In this document: one piece after another, positions 1-8,100 of the stretch
Numbering within the stretch: the stretch's first letter is position 1
Layout: each line of letters begins with the position of its first letter
NCBI GenBank assembly: GCA_001799715.1
Contig: MGTZ01000045.1
Coordinates: forward strand, 1-32,056
Origin: Elusimicrobia bacterium GWB2_63_16
GTDB taxonomy: Bacteria; Elusimicrobiota; Elusimicrobia; Elusimicrobiales; UBA9959
Length of the DNA: 32,056 nucleotides
Direction: 5' to 3'
The notes under the pieces: generated by a model
What the model was told of the DNA's origin: nothing
Databases searched by the model: none
Seen by the model: only the letters and a program-made list of their open reading frames with translations
Translations under genes and position numbers: made by a program

Positions 1-160
1 CGCCCGGGGTGGCGCAGAGCCTGGCCAGGTAGCGGCATTCCACCAGCGCGCGGTAGCGGGCCAGGGCGCCCTCTCCGGTCAGCCGGCCCAGGCCGGCCGC
101 TTTTTCGGCGTACCTGCCGTCCAGGGGACTTACCGCGTTGATGTTTCGCTCTTCCGCCAT
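1..160 (-). CDS. purB: Adenylosuccinate lyase, N-terminal fragment (cut by window edge)
   Basis: The first 53 codons are visible; the gene runs off the left edge. The start is ATG at 160, preceded on the minus strand by GGAGG about 5 bases upstream. The peptide opens with NAVSPLDGRYAEK followed by RYRALVECRYLARL, matching the start of the E. coli-type PurB family (SPLDGRY, then a RYR..VE..WL helix). PurB catalyses two steps, cleaving SAICAR to AICAR and adenylosuccinate to AMP. It is separated from the rest of the purine cluster by a plus-strand histidine kinase, so it has its own promoter in 161-246. A small CCCC-CGCA-GGGG hairpin lies in its presumed leader just before the ribosome binding site. 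Family assignment rests on only 53 residues but the motif is distinctive. Confidence 0.85.
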   Translation of the reverse strand, partial: MAEERNINAVSPLDGRYAEKAAGLGRLTGEGALARYRALVECRYLARLCATPG

Positions 161-230
161 ATTGCCTCCGTCGCCCCTGCGGGGGCCTGGTAGTATTATC
201 CCAAATCACAAGGGCAAGTAAAACCGGCTT

Positions 231-246
231 TTGCTACAATATCCGC
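231..246 (+). promoter_or_regulatory. Extended -10 promoter giving a leaderless start for the histidine kinase
   Basis: TTGCTACAAT ends at 240. It contains the extended -10 TG-n followed by TACAAT, and six bases later is the ATG at 247. With normal -10 to +1 spacing, transcription starts at the A of the start codon. No Shine-Dalgarno sequence and no good -35 are visible. Confidence 0.5.
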
Positions 247-1341
247 ATGGAAAAGAACCCGGCTATCGCCGATATAGTGATGCAGTGCCTGGCGCAGTCC
301 TGCGAGGTCTTTTTCATAACCGACGCCGAAGGCGTCATCATCTACGCCAACCCCGCTTTCGAGACGCTCACCGGCTACTCGCGCGCCGAAGTTATCGGCA
401 AGAACCCCCGCGTGCTCAAGAGCGGTGAGAACCCCCCGCAGGTCTACGCCGCCATGTGGGCGGACCTGAAAGCCGGCCGCCAGTGGACCGGCCGCCTGCG
501 AAACCGCCGCAAGGACGGCTCCGTCTACCTCGACGAACAGCGCATCTGCCCGGTGAAAGACGCCGCCGGCGGGGTTAAATACTATTTCGCCACCCGCCGG
601 GACGTTACCCGCGAACTGGAGCTGGAGGGCCAGCTGGGCCAGAGCCAGAAGATGGAATCGCTGGGCCTGCTGGCCGGCCAGATCTCTCACGACTTCAACA
701 ACCTGCTCACCGTGATCATCGGTTCCATGGAACTCATCCTGGAGGACCTGAAACCCGGCTCCATCGGCCACAAGCTCTCCACCGAGATCCTGCGCTCTTC
801 CAAAGAGTCCACGGCCATGATAAAGAACCTGATGGTCTTCGCCCGCCGCCACGACAGCCACCCGGTGGACACCGTGCTCAACGAACCCGTCAACGAGATG
901 AAACTGCTGCTCGACAGTCTGCTGGGCAAGGGCATTTCCGTGCTCTACGATCTCGACGAGGCCCTGGCCCCGGCCAAGATAGAACCGGAGAACTTCAAGC
1001 AGGCCATCATGAACCTGGCCATCAACGCCAAGGACGCTATGGACGGCAAAGGCGCGATTTCCGTAAAGACCTTTAACGCCGGCCCCGAAGGGCTACCCGC
1101 CGCCCTGATAGGCGGCGTCTACTCCGCTTTCGAGATCTCCGACACCGGCCCGGGCATACCGCACGACGTGCTGCCGCGCATCTTCGAACCTTTCTTCACC
1201 ACCAAGCCCAAGGGCAAGGGGACCGGCCTCGGCCTCTCCACCGTCTACGGCATGGTGCACCAGAACGGAGGCCGTATCTTCGCCGCCAACCGCCGCGAGG
1301 GCGGCGCCGTGTTCACCATCTACTTCCCCGCCGCCGAGTGA
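247..1341 (+). CDS. PAS-domain sensor histidine kinase, soluble, no receiver domain
   Basis: A 364-residue two-component sensor kinase. A PAS domain spans about residues 15-125 ([20 protein letters not shown], then the [13 protein letters not shown] signature). The phosphoacceptor helix follows with ISHDFNN, His at 148. The HATPase domain has an N box ([12 protein letters not shown]), G1 box DTGPGI from residue 299, F box FEPFFTTK and G2 box [11 protein letters not shown]. No signal peptide or transmembrane segment is seen, so it probably senses a cytoplasmic ligand or redox state. No response regulator is adjacent. It converges on purNH with one base between the stop codons and diverges from purB. 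The ATG has no ribosome binding site and appears leaderless. A role in purine control is only suggested by position. Confidence 0.9.
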   Translation: MEKNPAIADIVMQCLAQSCEVFFITDAEGVIIYANPAFETLTGYSRAEVIGKNPRVLKSGENPPQVYAAMWADLKAGRQWTGRLRNRRKDGSVYLDEQRICPVKDAAGGVKYYFATRRDVTRELELEGQLGQSQKMESLGLLAGQISHDFNNLLTVIIGSMELILEDLKPGSIGHKLSTEILRSSKESTAMIKNLMVFARRHDSHPVDTVLNEPVNEMKLLLDSLLGKGISVLYDLDEALAPAKIEPENFKQAIMNLAINAKDAMDGKGAISVKTFNAGPEGLPAALIGGVYSAFEISDTGPGIPHDVLPRIFEPFFTTKPKGKGTGLGLSTVYGMVHQNGGRIFAANRREGGAVFTIYFPAAE

Positions 1342-1342
1342 C

Positions 1343-3505
1343 CTAGTGCCGGAAATGGCGCAGGCCGGTCAGCACCATGGCCAGCCCCAGCCGGTCGGCC
1401 GCCTCTATAACCTCCCTGTCCTTCACCGAGCCGCCCGGCTGTATCACGGCCGTCGCGCCGATGCGCGCCCCTTCTTCCAGCGCGTCGGGGAAAGGGAAGA
1501 AGGCGTCCGACGCCATCACCATGACCGCGGGTTTGGGATTATCCTTTAAATATGCCTGGTACTTGTGGCCGGCCATGAACACCGAGTCCACGCGCGACAT
1601 CTGGCCCGCGCCTATGCCCACGGTGCGGCAGGTATCGGCGAACACTATGGCGTTGGAGCGCACGTACTTGGCGGCGGCCCAGGCGAAGCGCAGCGCCTCT
1701 TCCTCCTGCGCCGCGGGCTTTCGCCGGGTGGGGACCTCCCACTTGTCGCCCAGCAGCTTGTCGTCGTCGCCGCTCACCAGCACCTCTTCGCCTACGGAGC
1801 GCAGCACCCGGTGCCCCGCCGGGAAGCCGGCCCATTTGAGCAGGCGCAGGTTGGGCTTTTTGGCGAAGACCTCCAGCGCCCTGGCGTCGTAGCCGGGCGC
1901 GCAGATGACCTCCACGAACCTTTTGGCCAGGAATTCCGCTATGCGCCCGTCCAGCTCGCGGTTGACGGCGATGATGCCGCCGAAGGCCGACAGCGGGTCG
2001 CCGGACCAGGCACGCTCGAAGGCCTCGGCCACGTCGGCGCCGGTGCCCAGGCCGCAGGGGGTCACGTGCTTAAAGATGACGGCTGCCGGCCTGTCGAATT
2101 CGCGCACCGCCTGCCAGGTGCCGTAGGCGTCGAGGATATTATTAAAGGACAGTTCCTTGCCCTGCAGCTGCTCGAAGGGCGGCTTGTCCCCCCTGGTGTA
2201 AAGAGCGCAGGCCTGATGCGGGTTCTCGCCGTAGCGCAGGTCATGCACCTTGTTCAGGGTTATCTCGAGCCGCTCGGGGAAAGCGGCGGGGGCCGGCGCG
2301 GCCAGCGTGCGGGAGATCTCGCCGTCGTAAGCCGCGGTGTGGGCGAAGCCTTTTACCGAGAGTTCCTTCTTCAGCGCCTCGGGCAGGCCGCCGTTGGCCC
2401 GCAGCGCCGCCAGCACCGGGGCGTAGTCGGCCGGCGAGGTGAGCACGGCCACGGACTGCCAGTTCTTGGCGGCGGCCCGGATGAGCGCCACGCCGCCTAT
2501 GTCTATGTTCTCGATGAGTTCCTCGGACCAGGGGGCCGCTTTTTTGGCGGTGGCGGAGAACGGGTAGAGGTTGACCACCACCATGTCTATGGGCTCTATG
2601 CCGAACCTGAAAACGGTCTCGGCGTGCGCGGGATCGTCGCGGCGGTAGAGTATGCCGCCGTGCACCGCCGGGTGCAGGGTCTTTACCCTGCCGTCGAGCA
2701 TCTCGGGGTAGCCGGTCAGCGTCTCCAGGGCTCGCACCGGGATCCCGGCGTCTTTGAGAGCCTTGAAGGTGCCGGAGGTGGAGACCAGTTCAACGCCCTC
2801 CTGCGCCAGGCCCCTGGCAAAATCGACAAGGCCTGTTTTATCAGAAACTGACAGCAGCGCGCGGCGCACCTTGCCGCTTTCCGGCAGCGGGCCGGAAATG
2901 TTCACCCTCCCCCCTTCGATGGCGAGGCGGCCGGCGCAGAACAAGGCGGCGGCGGCGGGGTAGATGGCATGTTCGGCCGTCAGCACGCGGGCGGCCAGGG
3001 TTTCGGCGGTGTCGCCGGGCAGTACCGGCACGGGCTGCTGCAGTATGATGGGGCCGCGGTCGTAGTTCTCGTCGACGAAGTGCACCGTGGCGCCGCTGAC
3101 GCGGGCCCCGGCGGCGAGCACGGCCTCGTGCACTTTCAGGCCGTAGAAGCCTTTGCCGCCGAAGGAGGGCAGCAGGGCCGGGTGGACGTTGAGGATGCGG
3201 CCCCTGTATTCGGCGAGCATCTGGGGGCCGAGCTTGAGCATGTAGCCGGCCAGGCAGACAAGGTCGGCCTTGTGGGCGCGGCAGAGCGAGGCGAGGTGGG
3301 CGTCGTAATCGCCGGGGGCGAAATCTTTGGGCGGAGCGGAGGCGGCGGGGATGCCGGCCGCGGCGGCTCTCTGAAGGGCCCCGGCGTCGTCCTTATTGGA
3401 GACAACGAGGACGATCCTGCCGTCTATGCGGCCATCCCGGGCCGCGTCTATCAGCGCCTGCAGATTGCTGCCGCCGCCCGAAGCGAACACGACGATATTC
3501 TTCAT
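1343..3505 (-). CDS. purNH: PurN-PurH fusion: GAR transformylase + AICAR transformylase/IMP cyclohydrolase
   Basis: A 720-residue fusion of the two 10-formyl-THF-dependent purine enzymes. Residues 1 to about 200 are PurN: the FASGGGSNLQAL phosphate loop, NVHPALLPSF with catalytic Asn106 and His108, and GATVHFVDENYDRGPII. From about residue 210 is PurH: an N-terminal IMP cyclohydrolase (MGS-like) domain with LLSVSDKTG, STSGT and GRVKTLHP, then an AICAR transformylase domain with Lys479-His480 in FKHVTPCG and ending in ATAVIQPGGSVKD and TGLRHFRH. The ATG at 3505 is chosen because GGAGG lies 5 bases upstream and the PurN fold starts here; the frame stays open 37 codons further upstream but those residues match nothing in PurN. 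It catalyses step 3 and the last two steps to IMP. It lies 272 bp downstream of purM, across a folded element. Confidence 0.93.
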   Translation of the reverse strand: MKNIVVFASGGGSNLQALIDAARDGRIDGRIVLVVSNKDDAGALQRAAAAGIPAASAPPKDFAPGDYDAHLASLCRAHKADLVCLAGYMLKLGPQMLAEYRGRILNVHPALLPSFGGKGFYGLKVHEAVLAAGARVSGATVHFVDENYDRGPIILQQPVPVLPGDTAETLAARVLTAEHAIYPAAAALFCAGRLAIEGGRVNISGPLPESGKVRRALLSVSDKTGLVDFARGLAQEGVELVSTSGTFKALKDAGIPVRALETLTGYPEMLDGRVKTLHPAVHGGILYRRDDPAHAETVFRFGIEPIDMVVVNLYPFSATAKKAAPWSEELIENIDIGGVALIRAAAKNWQSVAVLTSPADYAPVLAALRANGGLPEALKKELSVKGFAHTAAYDGEISRTLAAPAPAAFPERLEITLNKVHDLRYGENPHQACALYTRGDKPPFEQLQGKELSFNNILDAYGTWQAVREFDRPAAVIFKHVTPCGLGTGADVAEAFERAWSGDPLSAFGGIIAVNRELDGRIAEFLAKRFVEVICAPGYDARALEVFAKKPNLRLLKWAGFPAGHRVLRSVGEEVLVSGDDDKLLGDKWEVPTRRKPAAQEEEALRFAWAAAKYVRSNAIVFADTCRTVGIGAGQMSRVDSVFMAGHKYQAYLKDNPKPAVMVMASDAFFPFPDALEEGARIGATAVIQPGGSVKDREVIEAADRLGLAMVLTGLRHFRH

Positions 3506-3616
3506 AGTCCTCCAGTTAAACCTACGCGCAATGGCTTTGCTCAGAGTTCGCGCCGCGCCAAGGGGGTCGGAACGCAAAAACGTGGTCACTGCGGTGTCGC
3601 TACGCTCCACCCGCAC

Positions 3617-3770
3617 ACCGTGTGAGGCCCGGCTTTAGAGCGAGGCATAATTATGCCTCGCGTCCGGGCCGCAAGGGCGGAGGCGATTTTTACAGCGAAA
3701 AATCGCCGAGCCGGGGTCGCGGAAAGCCGCTATGCGGCTTATCCGTGACCGCCCCTCATAATGTCTCAAG
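3617..3770. repeat. Multi-hairpin intergenic element B (purM-purNH gap)
   Basis: Three stem-loops lie in a row between purM and purNH. Positions 3639-3660 form a perfect 22-bp palindrome (GCGAGGCATAA and its complement), nested inside a GCCCGG/CCGGGC stem on the minus strand. Positions 3682-3707 form GGCGATTTTT-ACAGCG-AAAAATCGCC. The third (about 3715-3750) pairs GGTCGCGGA..AGCCGC with GCGGCT..TCCGTGACC with small defects. It shares CGCCGAGCCGG (3704-3714) and AGAGCGAGGC (3637-3646) with element A at 10952-11080. No U-tract follows any stem, so it is not a simple terminator. It may be a REP-like repeat or a folded mRNA element in the pur operon. Confidence 0.55.
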
Positions 3771-3777
3771 GGCCTAT

Positions 3778-4746
3778 TCATTTCAAAAACACCTCGTTCT
3801 TGCCTTTTACTACTTCGCCGATGACGACGGAGCCCTTCAGGGTTTTGAGGGCGGTTTTTACGGCGGCGGGGCGGACTACGGCTATCATGCCTATGCCCAT
3901 GTTGAACGAGTCCCACATGTCGGCTTCGGGGATATTGCCCAGTTTCTGCAGCTCGCGCATGATGGCGGGCACCTGCCAGGAGTCCCGCGTGACCACGGCG
4001 CCGAGGTGTTTGGGCAGCACGCGCGGAAGGTTGCCGGGGATGCCGGCGCCGGTGATATGGGCCAGCCCCAGCACGTCCTGGCCCTGTTTGCGGAGGGCGG
4101 CGCGCAGCTTGTTTACGTCCTTGACGTAGATCTTGGTCGGGGTGAGCAGGCGGGCGGCGTACTTTTCAAGCAGCTTTTTGTCGCCGAGCACTTTGCGTAT
4201 CAGCGAGAAGCCGTTGGAGTGGAAGCCGGTGGAGGGCAGGCCTATCAGCACGTCGCCGGCGCGCACCCGGCGCCCATCGAGCGTCTCGGAATTCTTCACT
4301 ATGCCCACGGAGAAGCCGGCGAGGTCGTATTCGCCGGGCTGGTAGAAGCCGGGCATCTCCGCGGTCTCGCCGCCCAGCAGCACGCTTTCGCCCTGGCGGC
4401 AGCCTTCCAGTATGCCTTCTATCACTTTCTTGGAGCGGGCCAGGTCCAGCCGGCCGGTGGCGTAGTAGTCCAGGAAGATCATAGGCCGCGCGCCGCAGCA
4501 GAGCAGGTCGTTGACGCACATAGCTACGAGGTCTATGCCTATGGTGTCGTGGCGGTCCAGCAGGAAGGCCAGCTTTAGCTTGGTGCCTACGCCGTCGGTG
4601 GAGGCCACCATGCTGTACTCGCCGCGGGTCTCGGGTATGCTCAGCAGGCCGGCGAACCCGCCTATGGCCTTGGACTTCTTCTCCAGGAATTCGGTGAACT
4701 TGTCGGCCAGTTTTATATCCACGCCGCTTTTCTTGTAGGTGGTCAT
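3778..4746 (-). CDS. purM: Phosphoribosylformylglycinamidine cyclo-ligase (AIR synthetase)
   Basis: A 322-residue PurM, near the usual length of about 345. It converts FGAM to AIR with ATP, step 5 of purine synthesis. Visible family motifs are YKKSGVDI at the N terminus, MVASTDGVGTKLKLA, the GIDLVAMCVNDLLCCGA helix, GGETAEMPGFY, GLPSTGFHSNG and later AHITGAGIPGNLPRVLP. The ATG at 4746 has AAGGAG on the minus strand about 6 bases upstream. It follows purD by 9 bases, so the two are co-transcribed, and it is the last gene before folded element B. Nothing unusual is seen in the catalytic motifs. Confidence 0.97.
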   Translation of the reverse strand: MTTYKKSGVDIKLADKFTEFLEKKSKAIGGFAGLLSIPETRGEYSMVASTDGVGTKLKLAFLLDRHDTIGIDLVAMCVNDLLCCGARPMIFLDYYATGRLDLARSKKVIEGILEGCRQGESVLLGGETAEMPGFYQPGEYDLAGFSVGIVKNSETLDGRRVRAGDVLIGLPSTGFHSNGFSLIRKVLGDKKLLEKYAARLLTPTKIYVKDVNKLRAALRKQGQDVLGLAHITGAGIPGNLPRVLPKHLGAVVTRDSWQVPAIMRELQKLGNIPEADMWDSFNMGIGMIAVVRPAAVKTALKTLKGSVVIGEVVKGKNEVFLK

Positions 4747-4755
4747 CGTATCTCC

Positions 4756-6006
4756 TTAAAGCCCTATGTCCTTGCGGTACTGCATGCCTTCGAATTTGAT
4801 GCCGGCGAGGGCCGCGTAAGCCCGCTCCCTGGCGGCGGAGACGTCCGCGCCGCAGGCGGCTACGGCCAGCACCCTGCCGCCGGCCGTGATGTACGCGTCG
4901 TCCTTCCTGGCGGTGCCGGCGTGAAATACCTGCACTCCGGGCGCCTGGTCGTAGAGCCCCGTTATGGGCCGGCCCTTCTCCGGAGCTTCGGGATAGCCGG
5001 CCGCGGCGGCCACCACGCTCACGCAGGTCTCACCGGTCAGCTCCAGGCCGCGCCCAGCCAGTTTCCCCTCCGCGCAGGCGGCCAGAGCCGGCAACAGGTC
5101 GCTCTTGATGACCGGCAGGACGGCCTGCGTCTCCGGGTCGCCGAAGCGGACGTTGAACTCCAGCACCTTCGGCCCTTCGGGCGTGAACATCAGTCCGGCG
5201 TAGATCACGCCGCGGAAATTCAGGCGCTCCTTCTTTACGCCTTCCAGGAAGCGCTGTATGACCTCGGCGCGTATGATCTCCATGTCCGCGTCGCTGATCT
5301 CCACCGGGCAGACGGCGCCCATGCCGCCGGTATTGGGGCCGGCGTCGCCGGCGCGCAGGCGTTTGTGGTCGCGGGCCGCCGGCAGCAGCAGGGCGCTCTC
5401 CCCGTCGGTCAGCGCCATCACCGAGGCCTCCCTGCCGGTCAGGAACTCTTCCAGCACCACCTTGGAGCCTGCCGCGCCGAACACGCGCCGCTCCATGAAA
5501 TCCTCCACCGCCGCCAGGGCCTCGGCCTCGGAGGCGCAGATGCGCACGCCCTTGCCGGCGGCCAGGCCGTCGGCCTTTATCACCACGGGGTATTTTTTAT
5601 TGGCCGCCAGTCTCTCCCGGGCCGCGGCCGCCGAGTAGAGCACGGCGTAGCCGGCCGTCGGTATGCCGTTGCGGTCCATGAAATCCTTGGCGAACTGCTT
5701 GGAAGCCTCCAGCATGGCACCCTTCTGCGACGGACCGAACACCTTTATGCCCTTGCCGGTCAGGAAATCCGTCAGCCCGCCGGCCAGCGGCGCTTCGGGG
5801 CCTATGACCACGAGGCCGATGTCCGCGGCCAGGCAGTAGCCGTAGATGCGCTCGTGATCGTCCTGCGCTATCTCCGGGCAGGCGGCCAGGGCTGCTATGG
5901 CGGCCGAGCCGGGTATGCAGTGCAGTTTGCCCAGCAGCGGGCTCTGCTTCAGCTTCCAGGCCAGCGCGTGCTCCCGGCCGCCGGAACCTATGATCAGTAC
6001 GTTCAC
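4756..6006 (-). CDS. purD: Phosphoribosylamine-glycine ligase (GAR synthetase)
   Basis: A 416-residue ATP-grasp enzyme that joins glycine to phosphoribosylamine (step 2). The N-terminal MNVLIIGSGGREHALAWKL is diagnostic. ATP-grasp motifs follow: SKQFAKDFM, YPVVIKADGLAAGKGV, VVLEEFLTGREAS, the DHKR..DGDAGPNTGGMG-type loop (here DHKRLRAGDAGPNTGGMGA) and the metal-binding EFNVRFGDPE. Length is typical. The start overlaps the end of purF by 4 bases (ATGA), giving translational coupling, and it lies 9 bases upstream of purM. Confidence 0.97.
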   Translation of the reverse strand: MNVLIIGSGGREHALAWKLKQSPLLGKLHCIPGSAAIAALAACPEIAQDDHERIYGYCLAADIGLVVIGPEAPLAGGLTDFLTGKGIKVFGPSQKGAMLEASKQFAKDFMDRNGIPTAGYAVLYSAAAARERLAANKKYPVVIKADGLAAGKGVRICASEAEALAAVEDFMERRVFGAAGSKVVLEEFLTGREASVMALTDGESALLLPAARDHKRLRAGDAGPNTGGMGAVCPVEISDADMEIIRAEVIQRFLEGVKKERLNFRGVIYAGLMFTPEGPKVLEFNVRFGDPETQAVLPVIKSDLLPALAACAEGKLAGRGLELTGETCVSVVAAAAGYPEAPEKGRPITGLYDQAPGVQVFHAGTARKDDAYITAGGRVLAVAACGADVSAARERAYAALAGIKFEGMQYRKDIGL

Positions 6007-7346
6007 GGTTTCTCCATATATTTGCCGGTAAAGCAGGAAACGCAGAAGTTCCGGTCCCTGCGGTCGCCGCAGGCCTCTACCAGGCTCTCCAGGCTCAGAT
6101 AATGCAGCGCGTCCGCGCCTATGAAGCGGCGTATCCGCTCCAGGCTGAGCTGGTTGGCTATAAGTTCCCCCTTCGTCGGGGTGTCTATGCCGAAATAGCA
6201 GGGCGAGACGATGGCCGGCGAGGCTATGGCCATAACGATCTTCCCGGCGCCGGCGCGCTTGAGGTTCTTTACGATCTGGCGCGAGGTGGTGCCCCGCACC
6301 AGCGAGTCGTCTATCAGTATGATGGTCTTGCCCTTTATCACGTCGCGGATCGGGGCGAGCTTGAGGTGGGCGGTGAACTCGCGCAGCTTCTGGTCCGGCT
6401 GTATGAAGGAGCGGCCGGTATAATGGTTGCGCATGAACACGTTCTGGTACGGTATGCCGGACTCCTTGGCGTACCCCAGCGCGTAGACGGTGCCGGAGTC
6501 CGGCACGCCGGAGACCAGGTCGGCTTTCACGTCCTTCAGTTCCCCGGCCAGCCGCGCCCCTATCTCGTAGCGGGCGGTCTGCACCGAGCGCCCTACCGCC
6601 ACCGAGTCGGGCCTGGCGAAATAAACCTGCTCGAAGATGCAGCGCGTGAACCTCTTTACCGGCGCGAAGCGCTTGAATTTTATCTTCCCCCCGGCGATCA
6701 CGGCCATCTCGCCGGGCTCTATCTCGCGCACCACGCTGCCGCCGGCCACTTCTATGGCGCAGGTTTCGGAGGCCAGAATATAGGATCTGCCGAGCCGGCC
6801 CAGCACCAGCGGCCTGTAGCCGTAAGGGTCGCGGGCGCCTATCACCTTGCCCGGGGTCATGAACAGGAAAGCGTAGGCTCCGGAGAGCTTGGGCAGGTTC
6901 CGGGCCAGCGTGTCCTCCAGGCTGCGGCCCTTGTGCCTGGCCGCCAGGTGGAGAATGACCTCGCTGTCGCTGGAGGACTGGAAGATGGCCCCGTCTTTTT
7001 GAAGCTTAGCTTTGATCGCGTCCGCGTTGGTTATATTCCCGTTATGCGCCACCGCCACGTTGCCGAGGCAGGAATTGAGCACCAGCGGCTGGGCATTCTT
7101 GATATGGCTGGAACCGGTGGTGGAATAGCGGATATGGCCGACGGCGTTGCGCCCTTCCAGTTCCCCGAGAACGCCGTTGTCGAAGACCTCGTTGACCAGG
7201 CCCATACCGGTGTACGGCAGCAGCGCGCCGTGGTCATCGGTCACGATGCCGGCCGATTCCTGGCCGCGGTGCTGCAGCGTGAACAGGCCCACGTAGGCCA
7301 GCCGCGCCGCGTCCTTATTGTCGGTTATGCCGAATATTCCGCACAT
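6003..7346 (-). CDS. purF: Amidophosphoribosyltransferase, [4Fe-4S] type
   Basis: A 447-residue PurF that commits PRPP to purine synthesis (step 1). Met1 is followed by Cys2 (MCGIFGI), so the Ntn-amidotransferase nucleophile is exposed directly after Met removal; B. subtilis-type enzymes carry a propeptide instead. The glutaminase domain shows LQHRGQESAGIV, GHIRYSTTG and HNGNITN. The phosphoribosyltransferase domain shows VSGVPDSGT and the PRPP loop IILIDDSLVRGTTS. Cysteines in RCIFEQVYFARPDS, SPCYFGID and the terminal NFCVSC match the four [4Fe-4S] ligands of the B. subtilis type, so the enzyme is probably oxygen-labile. It follows purQ by 10 bases and overlaps purD by 4. Confidence 0.97.
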   Translation of the reverse strand: MCGIFGITDNKDAARLAYVGLFTLQHRGQESAGIVTDDHGALLPYTGMGLVNEVFDNGVLGELEGRNAVGHIRYSTTGSSHIKNAQPLVLNSCLGNVAVAHNGNITNADAIKAKLQKDGAIFQSSSDSEVILHLAARHKGRSLEDTLARNLPKLSGAYAFLFMTPGKVIGARDPYGYRPLVLGRLGRSYILASETCAIEVAGGSVVREIEPGEMAVIAGGKIKFKRFAPVKRFTRCIFEQVYFARPDSVAVGRSVQTARYEIGARLAGELKDVKADLVSGVPDSGTVYALGYAKESGIPYQNVFMRNHYTGRSFIQPDQKLREFTAHLKLAPIRDVIKGKTIILIDDSLVRGTTSRQIVKNLKRAGAGKIVMAIASPAIVSPCYFGIDTPTKGELIANQLSLERIRRFIGADALHYLSLESLVEACGDRRDRNFCVSCFTGKYMEKP

Positions 7347-7356
7347 AGTTTTCCTT

Positions 7357-8100
7357 TTACCGAACGTAGTCCACCGCGTTCTTGAAGAACTGGTACCCCG
7401 CCGCCTCGGCCTCGCGCGCCGCCGCGGGCCGGTCCGGGTTCTGCCACGCGAAGAAGTTTCGCTCCGGGTGCGGCATCAGGCCGAAGCAGGTGCCGGCCGG
7501 GCTGCAGATGCCGGCTATATCCAGCATGGACCCGTTGGGGTTTTCGGCGTAGGTCAGCGCGTGCAGGTTGCCGGCGGTTATGGCCGCCAGCTCCCTCCTG
7601 TCCTCCACGATAAATTTCCCCTCGCCGTGGGCTATCGGCAGGTCTATCTCGTCGGGCAGGCCCTTGGTGAAAATACACGGGCTCCGCTTATTAACCTTCA
7701 GCCGCGCCCACTTCGCTATAAAATGCCCGCAGTCGTTGGTGTACAGCGTAGAGACCTGCGCGTTGCCCCTGTTCTCCGGCAGCAGGCCGGTCTTGACCAA
7801 TATCTGGAAGCCGTTGCAGATGCCTATCACCGGGCGGCGGCCTTTCACGAATTTTTCAAAATCCCCGGCGAGCCTGGCCATCTTCACGGCGTAGATCTTG
7901 CCGGCCGAGATGTCGTCGCCGTAGGAGAAGCCGCCGGGAAAGGCCATCAGGTCGTAATCCATGACCTTCCGGCCGCCCGCCAGCAGCTGGTTGATATGCA
8001 CCAGCTCCGGCTCTGCCCCGACGTATTTGAACGAATTGAAAGTCTCTATGTCGCAGTTAGTGGCCGTGCCGCGCAGTATGATGGCTTTGGGTTTCTTCAT
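7357..8100 (-). CDS. purQ: FGAM synthase glutaminase subunit
   Basis: A 247-residue class I glutamine amidotransferase that feeds ammonia to PurL in step 4. It shows RGTATNCDIET at the N terminus, AFPGGFSYGDDISAG, the nucleophile Cys95 in GICNGFQ, and the His/Glu pair in LMPHPERN. The length (usual range about 225-260) fits the free-standing subunit. Its start overlaps the end of purL by 4 bases (ATGA), supporting stoichiometric expression of the PurSLQ complex. purF follows after 10 bases. Confidence 0.96.
   Translation of the reverse strand: MKKPKAIILRGTATNCDIETFNSFKYVGAEPELVHINQLLAGGRKVMDYDLMAFPGGFSYGDDISAGKIYAVKMARLAGDFEKFVKGRRPVIGICNGFQILVKTGLLPENRGNAQVSTLYTNDCGHFIAKWARLKVNKRSPCIFTKGLPDEIDLPIAHGEGKFIVEDRRELAAITAGNLHALTYAENPNGSMLDIAGICSPAGTCFGLMPHPERNFFAWQNPDRPAAAREAEAAGYQFFKNAVDYVR

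Noticed and set aside
3506-3616. N-terminal extension of PurNH by 37 residues
   Set aside because: The frame is open but the added residues match nothing in PurN, and a good GGAGG sits just before ATG 3505.
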